From contig NZ_SHKW01000001.1 of NCBI RefSeq assembly GCF_004217555.1, forward strand, positions 3,720,001-3,784,000: a stretch of DNA of 64,000 nt. The letters run 5' to 3'. This document shows positions 51,344 through 61,358 of the stretch, in pieces. Within the stretch, counting starts at the first letter, position 1, and every line of letters starts with the position of its first letter. The stretch is from Edaphobacter modestus. GTDB taxonomy: Bacteria; Acidobacteriota; Terriglobia; Terriglobales; Acidobacteriaceae. The notes beneath the pieces were generated by a model. That model was not told the DNA's origin, did not search any database, and saw only the letters and a program-made list of their open reading frames with translations. The translations under genes were made by a program, and so were the position numbers.

Positions 51344-54300
51344 ATGACTGATACCAAGTCACAGACGCAGGCCGAAGCGCAGGTGGTGACACAGATTGCG
51401 CCGGCGAAGATGACGCTTGCCGAGGTTCGGGCGAAGCTGGATGGCAAGACCGGGCGGCGATTTTGGAAGAACCTCGATGAGCTGGCGGAGACCTCGGCGT
51501 TTCAGGAGCTGATGCAGGAGGAGTTTCCTCGGCAGGCTGGCGCTGGTGAGTGGGTCGATCCCGTATCCCGGCGTGGCTTCCTCAAGGTAATGGGCGCCTC
51601 GTTTGCCCTCGCCGGACTGGCCGGATGCACCAAGCAGCCCGACGAGCCGATCTATCCCTACGTAAAGCAGCCCGAGGATCTTATCCTGGGCAAGCCGATG
51701 TACTTTGCCACGGCGTACCCCTTTCCGACCGGTGCGATTCCGGTCCTGATCAAGTCGGACTCCTTCCGGCCTATCAAGGTGGACGGCAATCCGGAGCATC
51801 CGATGTCGAAGGGCAGATCGGACGCCATGACCCAGGCTACGCTGCTCGACCTCTATGATCCCGATCGCTCCCAGCGCATTCGTCTGCGTGGGCAGGGATC
51901 AAGCTACGGTGATTTCCAGAAGGCATTTCAGGACGCGGCTAACAAGAGCTCCGGCGGGCAGGGAATCTATTTTCTGAGCGAGACCGTTACCTCGCCGACG
52001 CTGGCCGCGCAGTGGAAGGCGGTGCAGGCAAAGTATCCCCAGGCAAAGCTGGTCCAGTGGGAGCCGGTCAATCAGGATTCTTCGCGCGCTGCCTCGAAGG
52101 CGGCCTTCGGAAGCTACTCCGATGCGCAGTACAAGTTAGAGGACGCGGACGTTATTCTCTCGCTCGATGCTGACTTCCTGGGCGGGATTGCTCATCCGGG
52201 CTTCCTGCCGCTGGCTGCCTCCTATGCCGAGCGGCACCGTTACGAAGAAGGCAAGACGATGAATAGGCTGTATGTCGTCGAGTCGATGCCGACGGTAACG
52301 GGCTTCAAGGCGGAGCATCGGCTGGCTCTGAAGCCGAGCCAGATTGCACAGTTTGCCGATGCCCTGGTCTACGGCTCCGCACCCCAGGGCCTCAGTGCGG
52401 AACAGCAAAAGTTCTTTACCGCGTTGCTTAATGATCTCAAGAAGTCCAGCGGCAGGGCGGTCGTGATTCCCGGCGAGCAGGCTCCGCCCTCCGTTCACGC
52501 CGCGGCGTACGCCATCAACACGTTGATCGGCGCGGTCGGAAAGACGGTCGTTTATACCGAGACGGTGAATCCGCTCCCGAGCGAGCAGCTGGCCGATTTC
52601 AAGACGCTGGTCGCTGACGTAAACGCCGGTAAGGTTCAGTGGCTGGTGATGCTTGGGGTCAACCCGATCTACTCGGCACCCGCGGACCTCGATTTTGCCG
52701 GCGCAATGGCGAAGGTTCCGACTACGGTTCACCTGGGTACGCATCTTGATGAGACCGGTGCGGTCTCGACCTGGCACATCAACAAAGCGCACTACCTTGA
52801 GAGCTGGTCGGACGCTCGCGCCTACGATGGCACCCTTACGATCGTTCAGCCGATGATCGATCCGATGTACGGCGGAAAGAGCGCGCACGACATCTTCCAG
52901 ACGCTGCTCAGTGATCCGCAGTCCTCGGCATATGATGTCGTAGCTGCCAACGCGACGACCTATATTAAGGGTGACTTCGCGGCGGGATGGCGTAAGGCGC
53001 TGCACGACGGCTGGGTGGATGGCACCGCGTTTACCCCCAAGGCTGGTGTCCCGGCGCGCGTCACCGCATTCCCGGCTCTGGCCTCCACTGGATCGGGATA
53101 CGAGATCTCTTTCCGGCCCGACCCGTCTCTCTTTGACGGCCGATTTGGTAACGTCGGCTGGTTGCAGGAGCTTCCGAAGCAGGTGACCAACCTGAGCTGG
53201 GATAATGCCGCTCTGGTCAGCATGAAGACCATGGCCGATCTGAAGGTGGAAGAGACCGAGCTGATCGAGCTTGAGTTGGGCGGCCGCAAGGTGACCGCTC
53301 CGATTCTGATGGTTCCCGGCCATCCTGACGATACGATCACGGTCCATCTTGGTCTCGGCCGTGGGGTGGAGGCAGGGCGTGTGGGTTCGGGAGTCGGCTT
53401 CGACGCCTATAAGCTGCGCACCTCGACGGGCTTGCTCTCCGCTTCCGGCGGAATCGCGAAGAAGGTCAATGGAAGCTACTACGACCTCTGCGTCACCAAG
53501 GTTCACAGCACGGAGCACCGCGGCACGTTCGCGCAGCACGACCTCGAGCGGCCGGAGTACGACACCAAGGGCACCTACTCGCTCGAAGGCCACGAGGCGA
53601 TGGAGCGGTCGATTATCCGCTATGCGACGGTGGAGGAGGCGGAGAAGAACCCGAAGTTCGCCGAAGAGGGCGCCAGCGGCACGCTTGTGAACAAGGTTGG
53701 GTACGGTCCGCAGGGCGAGAACCCCGCCCACGGCGACCCTGGCTGGAAGTCGCAGAAAGAGGTCAACCTCACCATGTTCCCGAATGCCTGGGACTACAAG
53801 AAGACCGATCCGTCTTCCTTGAAGATCCAGAACTCCTGGGGCATGTCGATCGACCTGAACAGCTGCATCGGGTGCAACGCCTGCATCGTGAGCTGCTACG
53901 CGGAGAACAATATTCCCGTGGTAGGCCGCGAACAGGTGAAGGTGGGCCGTAACATGCAGTGGCTGCGCATCGATACCTACTTCGAGGGCGATCTGCATGC
54001 GCCAAAGGCCCACTTCCAGCCTATGGCCTGCCAGCACTGCGAGAATGCAGGCTGCGAACAGGTTTGCCCGGTAGGAGCGACGGTGCACACGCCGGAAGGC
54101 CTGAACATGATGGTCTACAACCGTTGCGTGGGTACAAGGTATTGTTCGAACAACTGCCCGTACAAGGTTCGCCGGTTCAACTTCCTTCTGTACTCGGATT
54201 ACGAGACCGAAAGTCTGAAGTTCATGCGCAATCCGGATGTCAGTGTCCGTTCCCGCGGAGTCATGGAGAAGTGCACCTACTGCGTGCAGCGCATCGAGGC

Positions 54301-54538
54301 CGCAAAGATTACGGCCGACAAGGAGAATCGCGCGATTCGCGACGGCGAGATCGTGACGGCTTGCCAGCAGGCATGCCCGACCGATGCCATTATCTTCGGC
54401 AACATCAACGACACTGCGAGCAAGGTTGCCAAGCGCAAAGCCACCGAGCGGAATTACCCGGTGCTGGGCGACCTGAACTACCGTCCACGCACAACCTACA
54501 CGGCTGGCGTCATCAACCCGAATCCGGAGCTGGCATAA
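51344..54538 (+). CDS. actB: Alternative complex III subunit ActB, molybdopterin-like/iron-sulfur fusion
   Basis: 1064 residues from the ATG after GAAGAAA; an in-frame ATG at 51311 overlapping the actA stop is also possible. A Tat-type motif SRRGFLKVMGASF lies about 75 residues in, followed by lipobox-like LAGLAGC. The central part is the molybdopterin-oxidoreductase fold, which in ActB carries no cofactor. The C-terminal 230 residues have four cysteine groups for iron-sulfur clusters: CIGCNACIVSC, CQHCENAGCEQVCP, CVGTRYCSNNCP and CTYC with CQQACPTD. The fused B1-B2 form is usual. Stop and actC start are adjacent. Confidence 0.95.
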   Translation: MTDTKSQTQAEAQVVTQIAPAKMTLAEVRAKLDGKTGRRFWKNLDELAETSAFQELMQEEFPRQAGAGEWVDPVSRRGFLKVMGASFALAGLAGCTKQPDEPIYPYVKQPEDLILGKPMYFATAYPFPTGAIPVLIKSDSFRPIKVDGNPEHPMSKGRSDAMTQATLLDLYDPDRSQRIRLRGQGSSYGDFQKAFQDAANKSSGGQGIYFLSETVTSPTLAAQWKAVQAKYPQAKLVQWEPVNQDSSRAASKAAFGSYSDAQYKLEDADVILSLDADFLGGIAHPGFLPLAASYAERHRYEEGKTMNRLYVVESMPTVTGFKAEHRLALKPSQIAQFADALVYGSAPQGLSAEQQKFFTALLNDLKKSSGRAVVIPGEQAPPSVHAAAYAINTLIGAVGKTVVYTETVNPLPSEQLADFKTLVADVNAGKVQWLVMLGVNPIYSAPADLDFAGAMAKVPTTVHLGTHLDETGAVSTWHINKAHYLESWSDARAYDGTLTIVQPMIDPMYGGKSAHDIFQTLLSDPQSSAYDVVAANATTYIKGDFAAGWRKALHDGWVDGTAFTPKAGVPARVTAFPALASTGSGYEISFRPDPSLFDGRFGNVGWLQELPKQVTNLSWDNAALVSMKTMADLKVEETELIELELGGRKVTAPILMVPGHPDDTITVHLGLGRGVEAGRVGSGVGFDAYKLRTSTGLLSASGGIAKKVNGSYYDLCVTKVHSTEHRGTFAQHDLERPEYDTKGTYSLEGHEAMERSIIRYATVEEAEKNPKFAEEGASGTLVNKVGYGPQGENPAHGDPGWKSQKEVNLTMFPNAWDYKKTDPSSLKIQNSWGMSIDLNSCIGCNACIVSCYAENNIPVVGREQVKVGRNMQWLRIDTYFEGDLHAPKAHFQPMACQHCENAGCEQVCPVGATVHTPEGLNMMVYNRCVGTRYCSNNCPYKVRRFNFLLYSDYETESLKFMRNPDVSVRSRGVMEKCTYCVQRIEAAKITADKENRAIRDGEIVTACQQACPTDAIIFGNINDTASKVAKRKATERNYPVLGDLNYRPRTTYTAGVINPNPELA

Positions 54539-55969
54539 ATGGCGACCAAACAACCCATCAATGACCCGATGATCGATCCGCGAACCGGTGAGTACGCGGT
54601 CATCGCCCCGGGCCACAACTTCAAGTCGGTGACGCAGAAGATCGCGGGCCTGGTGCTTACGTCAAACACCCCGCTTGGCTGGTTCTTCGGGCTGATGGTC
54701 GCCGGAGGGGTGGCCTCGCTGGTGGTCATCGCCGTGACCTGGCTGTTCCTGAAGGGCGTCGGCATCTGGGGCATCACGATGCCAGGAGCCTGGGGCTTCG
54801 CGATCATCAACTTCGTCTGGTGGATCGGTATCGGCCATGCCGGTACGCTGATCTCGGCGATTCTGCTTCTCTTCAAGCAGACGTGGCGAAACTCGATCAA
54901 CCGTTTCGCAGAGGCGATGACGATCTTCGCCGTGGTCTGCGCCGGCATGTTCCCGCTGCTCCACGTTGGCCGTCCGTGGCTGGGTTACTGGCTCTTCCCG
55001 TACCCGAACACGATGAACGTCTGGCCGCAATTCCGTTCGCCTCTGGCATGGGACGTGTTCGCGGTCTCGACCTACGCAACGATCTCGATCGTCTTCTGGT
55101 ACATCGGTATGATTCCAGACTTCGGTACGCTGCGTGATCGCGCGACACTGCCGCTGGCCCGCTACTTCTACGGAATGCTCTCGTTGGGCTGGAGGGGATC
55201 GACGCGACACTGGATTCGCTACGAGACGGCCTCGCTGCTTCTGGCTGGACTCTCGACTCCCCTGGTGCTCTCGGTACACACAGTCATCAGCTTCGACTTC
55301 GCTGTGGCGGCCCTTGCTGGATGGCATACGACGATCTTCCCACCCTACTTCGTCGCCGGCGCCGTCTACTCCGGATTTGCCATGGTGCTCACACTGGCGA
55401 TTCCGATCCGAAAGTTCTACCACATGGAGGACCTGGTCACCCTGCGTCACCTCGACAACATGGCGAAGGTTATGTTGGCGACCGGATCGATCGTGGCCTA
55501 CGGGTACGGCATGGAGGTCTTCATGAGCTGGTACTCGGCCAGCCACTGGGAGTTCTTCATGATGTGGAATCGCATGTTTGGTCCAATGTGGTGGGGCTAC
55601 TGGCTCCTGATCCTGACGAACATCGCGATTCCGCTGACTACGCTGTGGTCGCGCAAGCTCCGGGTCAACGTAGGTTACCTGTTCGTCCTCTCGTTCATCG
55701 TCAACATCGGCATGTGGTTTGAGCGCTTCGTCATCGTCATAACCTCGCTCTACCGCGAGTACCTGCCGTCGAGCTGGGGAACCTACCGGGCAACCAAGTG
55801 GGACTACATGCTCTTTATCGGAACCTGGGGCCTGTTTACCATGCTGTTCCTCCTGTTCGTGCGCTTCCTTCCGATCATCCCGATGTCCGAGATTCGGATG
55901 ATGCTGCCACAGACCAAGATTACCCGCCGCGGACCTGACGCCGAGACGGTCATTGAGGAGACGACGTAA
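54539..55969 (+). CDS. actC: Alternative complex III subunit ActC, NrfD-like quinol-interacting membrane protein
   Basis: 476 residues with about ten membrane helices. NrfD/PsrC-type segments: FVWWIGIGHAGTLISAILLL, MFPLLHVGRPWLGYWLFPYP and VHTVISFDFAVAALAGWHTT. It starts on the base after the actB stop. In alternative complex III, ActC carries the quinol-binding site next to the iron-sulfur part of ActB and may take part in proton movement. Confidence 0.95.
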   Translation: MATKQPINDPMIDPRTGEYAVIAPGHNFKSVTQKIAGLVLTSNTPLGWFFGLMVAGGVASLVVIAVTWLFLKGVGIWGITMPGAWGFAIINFVWWIGIGHAGTLISAILLLFKQTWRNSINRFAEAMTIFAVVCAGMFPLLHVGRPWLGYWLFPYPNTMNVWPQFRSPLAWDVFAVSTYATISIVFWYIGMIPDFGTLRDRATLPLARYFYGMLSLGWRGSTRHWIRYETASLLLAGLSTPLVLSVHTVISFDFAVAALAGWHTTIFPPYFVAGAVYSGFAMVLTLAIPIRKFYHMEDLVTLRHLDNMAKVMLATGSIVAYGYGMEVFMSWYSASHWEFFMMWNRMFGPMWWGYWLLILTNIAIPLTTLWSRKLRVNVGYLFVLSFIVNIGMWFERFVIVITSLYREYLPSSWGTYRATKWDYMLFIGTWGLFTMLFLLFVRFLPIIPMSEIRMMLPQTKITRRGPDAETVIEETT

Positions 55970-56511
55970 TGCCGCGCAGAGAAGGAATCTACGGCCTGCT
56001 GGCGGAGTTCAACACTCCCGGCGAACTGGTGGTTGCGACCGAAGAGGCGCGCCGCGTCGGCTATCGCCGCATGGAGTGCTACACGCCCTATCCGGTCGAA
56101 GAGGCCGCCGAGGCCCTGCACTTCCACAAGAATCGCGTTCCGCTGATATGTCTGTTGGGCGGTTTGATGGGAGTTACGACAGCGTTCCTGATGCAGACCT
56201 GGATCGCGGTCTGGGCTTATCCGCTGAACATCGCGGGGCGTCCCCTGTTCTCTTGGCCGGCGTTTATTATTCCGGCGTATGAGTGGACTATTCTGTTCGC
56301 CGGCCTCTCGGCTGGTTTCGGGATGCTCGCCCTCAATGGACTCCCACAGCTCTACCATCCGCTGTTCAATGCGCCGAACTTTCGCAATGGCGCTACGACC
56401 GACAAGTTCTTTCTGTGCCTCGAGGCGACCGATCCCCAGTTTTCTTCGGCTGGAACCAGGGCTTTCCTGGAACGGTTTCACGCGGTCTCCGTGGTGGAGG
56501 TGGATCATTAA
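55969..56511 (+). CDS. actD: Alternative complex III subunit ActD (DUF3341)
   Basis: 180 residues, start overlapping the actC stop (TAATG). The N-terminal soluble part opens REGIYGLLAEFNTPGELVVA, the DUF3341 mark, and two membrane helices follow (LLGGLMGVTTAFLMQTWIAV and YEWTILFAGLSAGFGMLALN). It is a structural membrane subunit without cofactor. Confidence 0.93.
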   Translation: MPRREGIYGLLAEFNTPGELVVATEEARRVGYRRMECYTPYPVEEAAEALHFHKNRVPLICLLGGLMGVTTAFLMQTWIAVWAYPLNIAGRPLFSWPAFIIPAYEWTILFAGLSAGFGMLALNGLPQLYHPLFNAPNFRNGATTDKFFLCLEATDPQFSSAGTRAFLERFHAVSVVEVDH

Positions 56512-56527
56512 TACCCAGAGCACACCC

Positions 56528-57274
56528 GTGAGGCTGAGGATGTCCGTGGTGGCGACGATCGCGCTTGCGGCGACCATCGGCTGCCGCCAGGATATGCACG
56601 ACCAGCCCAAGTTCTTCCCCCAGCGGGGCACAACACTCTACGCTGACGGGCGCTCCGTGCGCCCGCAGGTGGCGAACACGGTTGCGCGCGACCAGCTGCA
56701 CCAGGATAACTACTTCTATACAGGTCTGGTGGACGGTAAGGAAGGCGACGGTCTTCCCTTCCCGGTCACGGCTCAGGTTCTCGAGCGTGGCCAGGAACGC
56801 TACAACATCTACTGCACCCCGTGTCATTCGCGAGTAGGAAATGGTGATGGCATGATTGTGCAGCGCGGTTACGCCAAGGCGGGCGGTCTTCACTCGGAAC
56901 GTTTGCGCTCTGCGCCGTTGGGCCACTTCTTTCACGTAATTACGAATGGCTACGGCGCGATGCCGGATTATGCCGCGCAGGTGAACCCGACTGATCGCTG
57001 GGCAATCGCGGCCTACATTCGCGCCTTGCAACTGAGCCAGAATGCCACCCAGGCCGATGTCCCGGCCGGAGCCCATGTTGCGAGTCTGAAGAACATCGCC
57101 GAGAGCGAGGGTGTACCCGCCTCGTTCGCTCAGGAACCGGTACTTCCCGCAACGGCGGTCACCGGAACTCCCAACGGCAAACTTTTTGTTCTCCCGACGC
57201 CAGGAGCGGGGACATCCCCCAGCGCTCCTGCAGCAGTCAAGTCGCAAACCCCTGGAGCAGCACCAAAGCAATAA
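56528..57274 (+). CDS. actE: Alternative complex III subunit ActE, monohaem cytochrome c lipoprotein
   Basis: 248 residues from the GTG at 56528. This start keeps the basic RLR segment before the hydrophobic run and lipobox AATIGC (C19); an ATG four codons later would lose it. The haem site is C96TPCH100, with a Met ligand candidate in GAMPDYA. The C-terminus is rich in Pro/Ala/Thr. Membrane-tethered by lipid, it probably hands electrons to the oxidase. Confidence 0.9.
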   Translation: MRLRMSVVATIALAATIGCRQDMHDQPKFFPQRGTTLYADGRSVRPQVANTVARDQLHQDNYFYTGLVDGKEGDGLPFPVTAQVLERGQERYNIYCTPCHSRVGNGDGMIVQRGYAKAGGLHSERLRSAPLGHFFHVITNGYGAMPDYAAQVNPTDRWAIAAYIRALQLSQNATQADVPAGAHVASLKNIAESEGVPASFAQEPVLPATAVTGTPNGKLFVLPTPGAGTSPSAPAAVKSQTPGAAPKQ

Positions 57275-57308
57275 TCTCGGAAGCTTCCGAATGAAGGCCT
57301 GAAAACGC

Positions 57309-58643
57309 ATGTCACTTGGACACGAACATCACGGAGACGCAGGACACCACGACCACGGGCCGCGCGTGCTTCCTTCATCGCTTGCCGCGCCCGAGGAGGC
57401 CATCAAGGCCTGGCGGACACGTCTGTTGATCGTCGGCGGGGCCGCCGCATTGATCTCCCTGGCCTTCCTTCTGTTGAAGGGTGGGCCGGGGCATATTCTG
57501 CGCGCCTACCTGATGGGCTTCATGGTCTCGTTCGGCTTTGCCGGCGGCGGACTGGCGATGCTGATGCTGCAGTATGTCTCGGGCGGCAAGTGGGGTCTGC
57601 TTCTACGCCGTCCGCTCGAAGCAGCCTCGCGCACCTTGTGGCTCGTTGCTGCCATGGTAATCCCTGTCCTCTTCTTCATGAAGCATCTCTACCAGTGGGC
57701 GGCTTACCCGAATGCCAAGGCCACCGCAGCGGCCTACGCAAAAGGGTTGATGACCCAGGAGCAGATGCTCACGGCCAATGCCAAGCACGCGATGCTGAGT
57801 CCAAGCGCCGCCGTGGTCCAAGTCGTTATTGTCTTCGGAATTCTCTTGCTGTTCACTACGCTGCTGAACCGCTGGTCTCTCCAGCGCGACGCGGACCCCA
57901 ACGCGGGATCACAGTCGAGCTTCGACTACTGGCGCATCAAGTTTGAGAATCTCTCCGGTATCGGCATCCTGATCTACGTCATCCTGCTGACGGACCTCGC
58001 GATTCTTCTAATCAAATCCCTCGACGTGACCTGGTACTCCTCGATCTATGGTCTTCAGTTTCTCGTCGGCCAAGGCTACCAGACGCTAGCGCTCGGCATC
58101 CTCATCGTGATCCTGCTCTCGCGGTACCAACCCATGAAGTCCCTGCTGCGAGTGACCGAGCAGCATGATCTGGGCAAGTTCGCCTTCGCCTTCACGATGC
58201 TGAATATTTACCTCTGCTTCGCGGAGTTCCTGATTATCTGGTCGGGAAACATTCCGGACGAGATTCCCTGGTACCTGGCCCGCATTCATGGTGGATGGTG
58301 GTACATCTGCTCGCTCGATTTCATTTGCCACTGGCTGATTCCATTCACGCTGCTGCTCTCACGCGATCTGAAGCGTAACAAGCAGAAGATGATCTGGCTG
58401 ACTTGCTTTATGATCTTTGCCCGGTGCCTGGACATGTTCTGGTTGATTGAGCCGAACTTCCCGGACGCTGCTGGCAACCTGCATCTCTCAGGAAATCTTG
58501 GAATTCTTGCTTACATTACGGTCCCGGTCGCTGTCCTGTCGGTCTGGGGCGCCTATTATCTGACCGAACTGATGAAGCGACCGCTGATGAACGTCAACGA
58601 CCCGCACTTGGAAGAGATGCTGGAGCCCGAACATGCCCACTAA
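57309..58643 (+). CDS. actF: Alternative complex III subunit ActF, NrfD-related membrane protein
   Basis: 444 residues, about ten membrane helices after a histidine-rich N-terminus (GHEHHGDAGHHDHG). Segments VSFGFAGGGLAMLMLQYVSG and GYQTLALGILIVILLSRY, and the arrangement of helices, match ActF, the second and shorter ActC-like subunit. Its end overlaps the following gene by 11 bases. Confidence 0.93.
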   Translation: MSLGHEHHGDAGHHDHGPRVLPSSLAAPEEAIKAWRTRLLIVGGAAALISLAFLLLKGGPGHILRAYLMGFMVSFGFAGGGLAMLMLQYVSGGKWGLLLRRPLEAASRTLWLVAAMVIPVLFFMKHLYQWAAYPNAKATAAAYAKGLMTQEQMLTANAKHAMLSPSAAVVQVVIVFGILLLFTTLLNRWSLQRDADPNAGSQSSFDYWRIKFENLSGIGILIYVILLTDLAILLIKSLDVTWYSSIYGLQFLVGQGYQTLALGILIVILLSRYQPMKSLLRVTEQHDLGKFAFAFTMLNIYLCFAEFLIIWSGNIPDEIPWYLARIHGGWWYICSLDFICHWLIPFTLLLSRDLKRNKQKMIWLTCFMIFARCLDMFWLIEPNFPDAAGNLHLSGNLGILAYITVPVAVLSVWGAYYLTELMKRPLMNVNDPHLEEMLEPEHAH

Positions 58644-59298
58644 CGACCATGATCTGAACAAGCCGGCAAAACACGATCAGCATGCCCACACACCGGACGA
58701 CCCGGGCTACGAAACGACTGACGTCAATGTCAACGGCATCGTGGTGTTTCTCTCGGGCCTGGTGGGCTCGGTATTCGTCTTCTTCATCTTTTGCTTTCTG
58801 ATGGGCAAGGTCATCAACGGCGCTCTCCAGAAGTCGGATGGACCTGAAGACAAGTGGCACCAGACGGCGAACGAAAACGGAGTCAAGGGACTGACCAGCA
58901 ATCCTCAGCTTCAACAGAAGCAACTGCAGCAGTTGACCTCTGAGTTCCCGGAACCCCGCGTGGACCTTGATGATGGCAATCAGCAGACCGCGGATCTGCA
59001 TGCAAGGGAAGACCTGATGCTGGAGCACTATAGCAGCAATCCAGGGCAGCCTGGAATTCGTATTCCGATCGAACGCGCCATGCAGCTGATCGCGCAACGC
59101 GGCCTGCCAGTTCATACGAGCCCTGCTGGTTCTGAGGTCAAAATGGCCGGGGATGTGGAGCCGCAGATTCAGGCACCTTTGACGAATGGCTTTGCGCGGA
59201 CAGGCTATGAGCTGGATGTGATTGAGGCACGCAAGCAAAGGCTGGACTTTGGAAAAGCCGAAGAGGCTGCGCATGCGCAGCTGACACCCGTCCGGTAA
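58633..59298 (+). CDS. Conserved single-span membrane protein of the act-cox operon
   Basis: 221 residues, starting inside the end of actF. A charged N-terminus with several His (residues 1-34) precedes one membrane helix (about 36-60, IVVFLSGLVGSVFVFFIFCF). The outer domain has FPEPRVDLDD, REDLMLEHYSSNPGQPGI, and RIPIERAMQLIAQRGLP. I recall this last motif from an uncharacterised family often found beside SCO and cytochrome oxidase genes. It could be an assembly factor or an extra subunit of the complex; not established. Confidence 0.75.
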   Translation: MPTNDHDLNKPAKHDQHAHTPDDPGYETTDVNVNGIVVFLSGLVGSVFVFFIFCFLMGKVINGALQKSDGPEDKWHQTANENGVKGLTSNPQLQQKQLQQLTSEFPEPRVDLDDGNQQTADLHAREDLMLEHYSSNPGQPGIRIPIERAMQLIAQRGLPVHTSPAGSEVKMAGDVEPQIQAPLTNGFARTGYELDVIEARKQRLDFGKAEEAAHAQLTPVR

Positions 59299-59396
59299 TC
59301 GGTGCAGTCGTAGGCGCTCGAAAGCCAGCGACTTAAAATGGAAGTATGGAAGATCTCTCCGGGCGAACAAGAGCCTATAGGATCAAGGATCGGAAG

Positions 59397-60305
59397 ATGA
59401 CGAAGTGGGGCACAATGCGAGGCGGATGGCGGGGGGCGGCGATGGCCGCGCTTGGCTGCACTCTCTTGTGTTCCCCGCTGGCAGCCCAGGTCTCCAGCTA
59501 CGGAGACAAGCAAAGCGGAGAAAACTCCGGCGATCAGCTTCCTCAGGTCCTGCAAAGAGTCGGCGTCACGCAGAAATTGAACCAGCAGCTCCCGCTCGAT
59601 GCTCAGTTCGTCGATGATACGGGCAAGCCGGTTCACCTCGGGGATTACTTCGGCAAGCATCCGGCGATCCTCACGCTTGTCTACTACAACTGCCCGATGC
59701 TTTGCTCCGAAGAGCTGGACGGTTTGGCGGGCGCGCTTGAGATGGTCAAGCTTACGCCGGGCAAAGACTTTAATGTCGTCGTCATCTCCATCGATCCCAG
59801 CGATACCCCGGAGATCGCTGCAAAGAAGAAGGCGTATTACGTAAAACGCTATGGCAGACCGGAGACTGCGGGCGGATGGCACTTCCTTACGGGGCAGCGC
59901 CCGTCGATTGACCGAGTGACCGATGCAACCGGCTTCGGCTATGTTCGGGTTCCAGGACCTGACGGCAAGCTGACCCAATTTGCACACGCCAGCTCGATCG
60001 AAGTCGTGACGACCGATGGCAAGCTAGCGCAGTACTACCTTGGCGTCGAATATTCGCCGAAGGACATTTTGTTGGGGCTGATTGAAGCGTCCGGCAACAA
60101 GATTGGCTCTCCCGTGGCGAATATCCTGACCTACTGCTATCACTACGATCCTCAGACCAACAAGCATTCGCTGATTGTCGCGCGCGTGGTCCAGTTAGGC
60201 GGCGTAGTGACGGTGGCTGGACTGGGTGGCTTCATGTTCCTGATGTTCCGCCGGGATATGAAGCTTGGCCGTGACCACGATTTGACGAAGAAAGAGAATG
60301 GATAA
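59397..60305 (+). CDS. SCO1/SenC family copper chaperone
   Basis: 302 residues from the ATG at 59397 (AAGGA upstream); ATGs at 59346 and 59415 are alternatives. After a signal peptide (ending SPLAAQ), the thioredoxin-like domain has the copper-binding CPMLC (C99 and C103) and the matching histidine in QFAHAS. A C-terminal membrane helix (TVAGLGGFMFLMF) anchors it. It delivers copper to the CuA site of oxidase subunit II, encoded 9 bases downstream. Confidence 0.92.
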   Translation: MTKWGTMRGGWRGAAMAALGCTLLCSPLAAQVSSYGDKQSGENSGDQLPQVLQRVGVTQKLNQQLPLDAQFVDDTGKPVHLGDYFGKHPAILTLVYYNCPMLCSEELDGLAGALEMVKLTPGKDFNVVVISIDPSDTPEIAAKKKAYYVKRYGRPETAGGWHFLTGQRPSIDRVTDATGFGYVRVPGPDGKLTQFAHASSIEVVTTDGKLAQYYLGVEYSPKDILLGLIEASGNKIGSPVANILTYCYHYDPQTNKHSLIVARVVQLGGVVTVAGLGGFMFLMFRRDMKLGRDHDLTKKENG

Positions 60306-60314
60306 AGGGTAACG

Positions 60315-61358
60315 ATGCATATCAGTCCCGTACTGTGGCAGTTTCTGGTGAAGTGGCTCACGAACTCAGCGCTCTTTCCGCGCGAGGCGTCGACGATTGC
60401 GCCTTATGCCGACGCGCTCTACTTCTTTCTTCTGCTGATTACGATCGTTGGTCTCGTTCTGGTGGGAGCGCTGGTGCTCGGCTTCTCCATCCGCTACCGC
60501 AAAGAGCGTAATCCCGTCGCCACCCAGGTGGAGGGATCCACTCTCCTGGAGGCGACCTGGACGATCATTCCGCTGGCCCTGTTTCTCATCTGCTTCGTCT
60601 GGGGAGCCTTGCTGTACTTCCGCATCTATAACCCTCCGACTAACGCGATGAACATCTACGTGGTAGGAAAGCAGTGGATGTGGAAGGCTGAGCACCCTGG
60701 CGGGCAGCATGAGATCAACAACCTGCATGTTCCCATGGGCCAGCCGATTCAGCTGACCATGATCTCGCAGGACGTCTTTCACAGCTTCTCGATTCCCGAT
60801 TTCCGCGTGAAGCGTGAAGTCATCCCTGGCCGGTACTCCACTGTTTGGTTTGAGGCGACGACCCCAGGAACGTACCACATCTTCTGCACACAATATTGTG
60901 GGACCAAGCACTCCGGCATGATTGGTGAGGTCACGGTTCTGAGCCCAGAGGATTACAAGAAGTGGACAGAGGGCTCGACCAGCGGCATGTCGCTGGCCCA
61001 GAACGGAGAGCGTCTCTTCGCTAGCATGGGATGCAATGCCTGCCATTCTGGCAACGCGGCGGCCCGCGGCCCCAGCCTGGCGGGAGTGTACGGTTCAAAG
61101 CTCCAGCTGGCTAATGGATCTCAAGTTCTGGTCAACGAAGCTTACCTCCGCGATGCGATCCTGAATCCGTCGCAGCACCTGACCGCGGGCTATGCGCCCA
61201 TCATGCCCACCTACCAGGGGCAGATCAGCGAAGAGGGCCTGATCGATCTGGTGGAATATTTGAAGTCCCTTAAGACGAACTATCGCGTGCAGCAAACGCT
61301 GACCACGTCAGAGTCCAACCAAGCGGCGCCGATGACGCCAGGGGTGGTGAAACCATGA
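60315..61358 (+). CDS. coxB: Cytochrome c oxidase subunit II with fused cytochrome c (caa3 type)
   Basis: 347 residues. Two membrane helices (about 36-58 and 83-103) precede the cupredoxin domain. CuA ligands: H156 in [10 protein letters not shown], and C191, C195, H199 and M202 in [14 protein letters not shown]-terminal cytochrome c domain has C240NACH and the Met-bearing segment YAPIMPTY. The fused haem makes this a caa3-type oxidase that takes electrons directly from the alternative complex III cytochromes. The coxA start overlaps its stop. Confidence 0.96.
   Translation: MHISPVLWQFLVKWLTNSALFPREASTIAPYADALYFFLLLITIVGLVLVGALVLGFSIRYRKERNPVATQVEGSTLLEATWTIIPLALFLICFVWGALLYFRIYNPPTNAMNIYVVGKQWMWKAEHPGGQHEINNLHVPMGQPIQLTMISQDVFHSFSIPDFRVKREVIPGRYSTVWFEATTPGTYHIFCTQYCGTKHSGMIGEVTVLSPEDYKKWTEGSTSGMSLAQNGERLFASMGCNACHSGNAAARGPSLAGVYGSKLQLANGSQVLVNEAYLRDAILNPSQHLTAGYAPIMPTYQGQISEEGLIDLVEYLKSLKTNYRVQQTLTTSESNQAAPMTPGVVKP

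Noticed and set aside
52136..54616. Open frame of over 800 codons antisense to actB
   Set aside because: actB on the plus strand has all its iron-sulfur and Tat motifs; the antisense frame has none.
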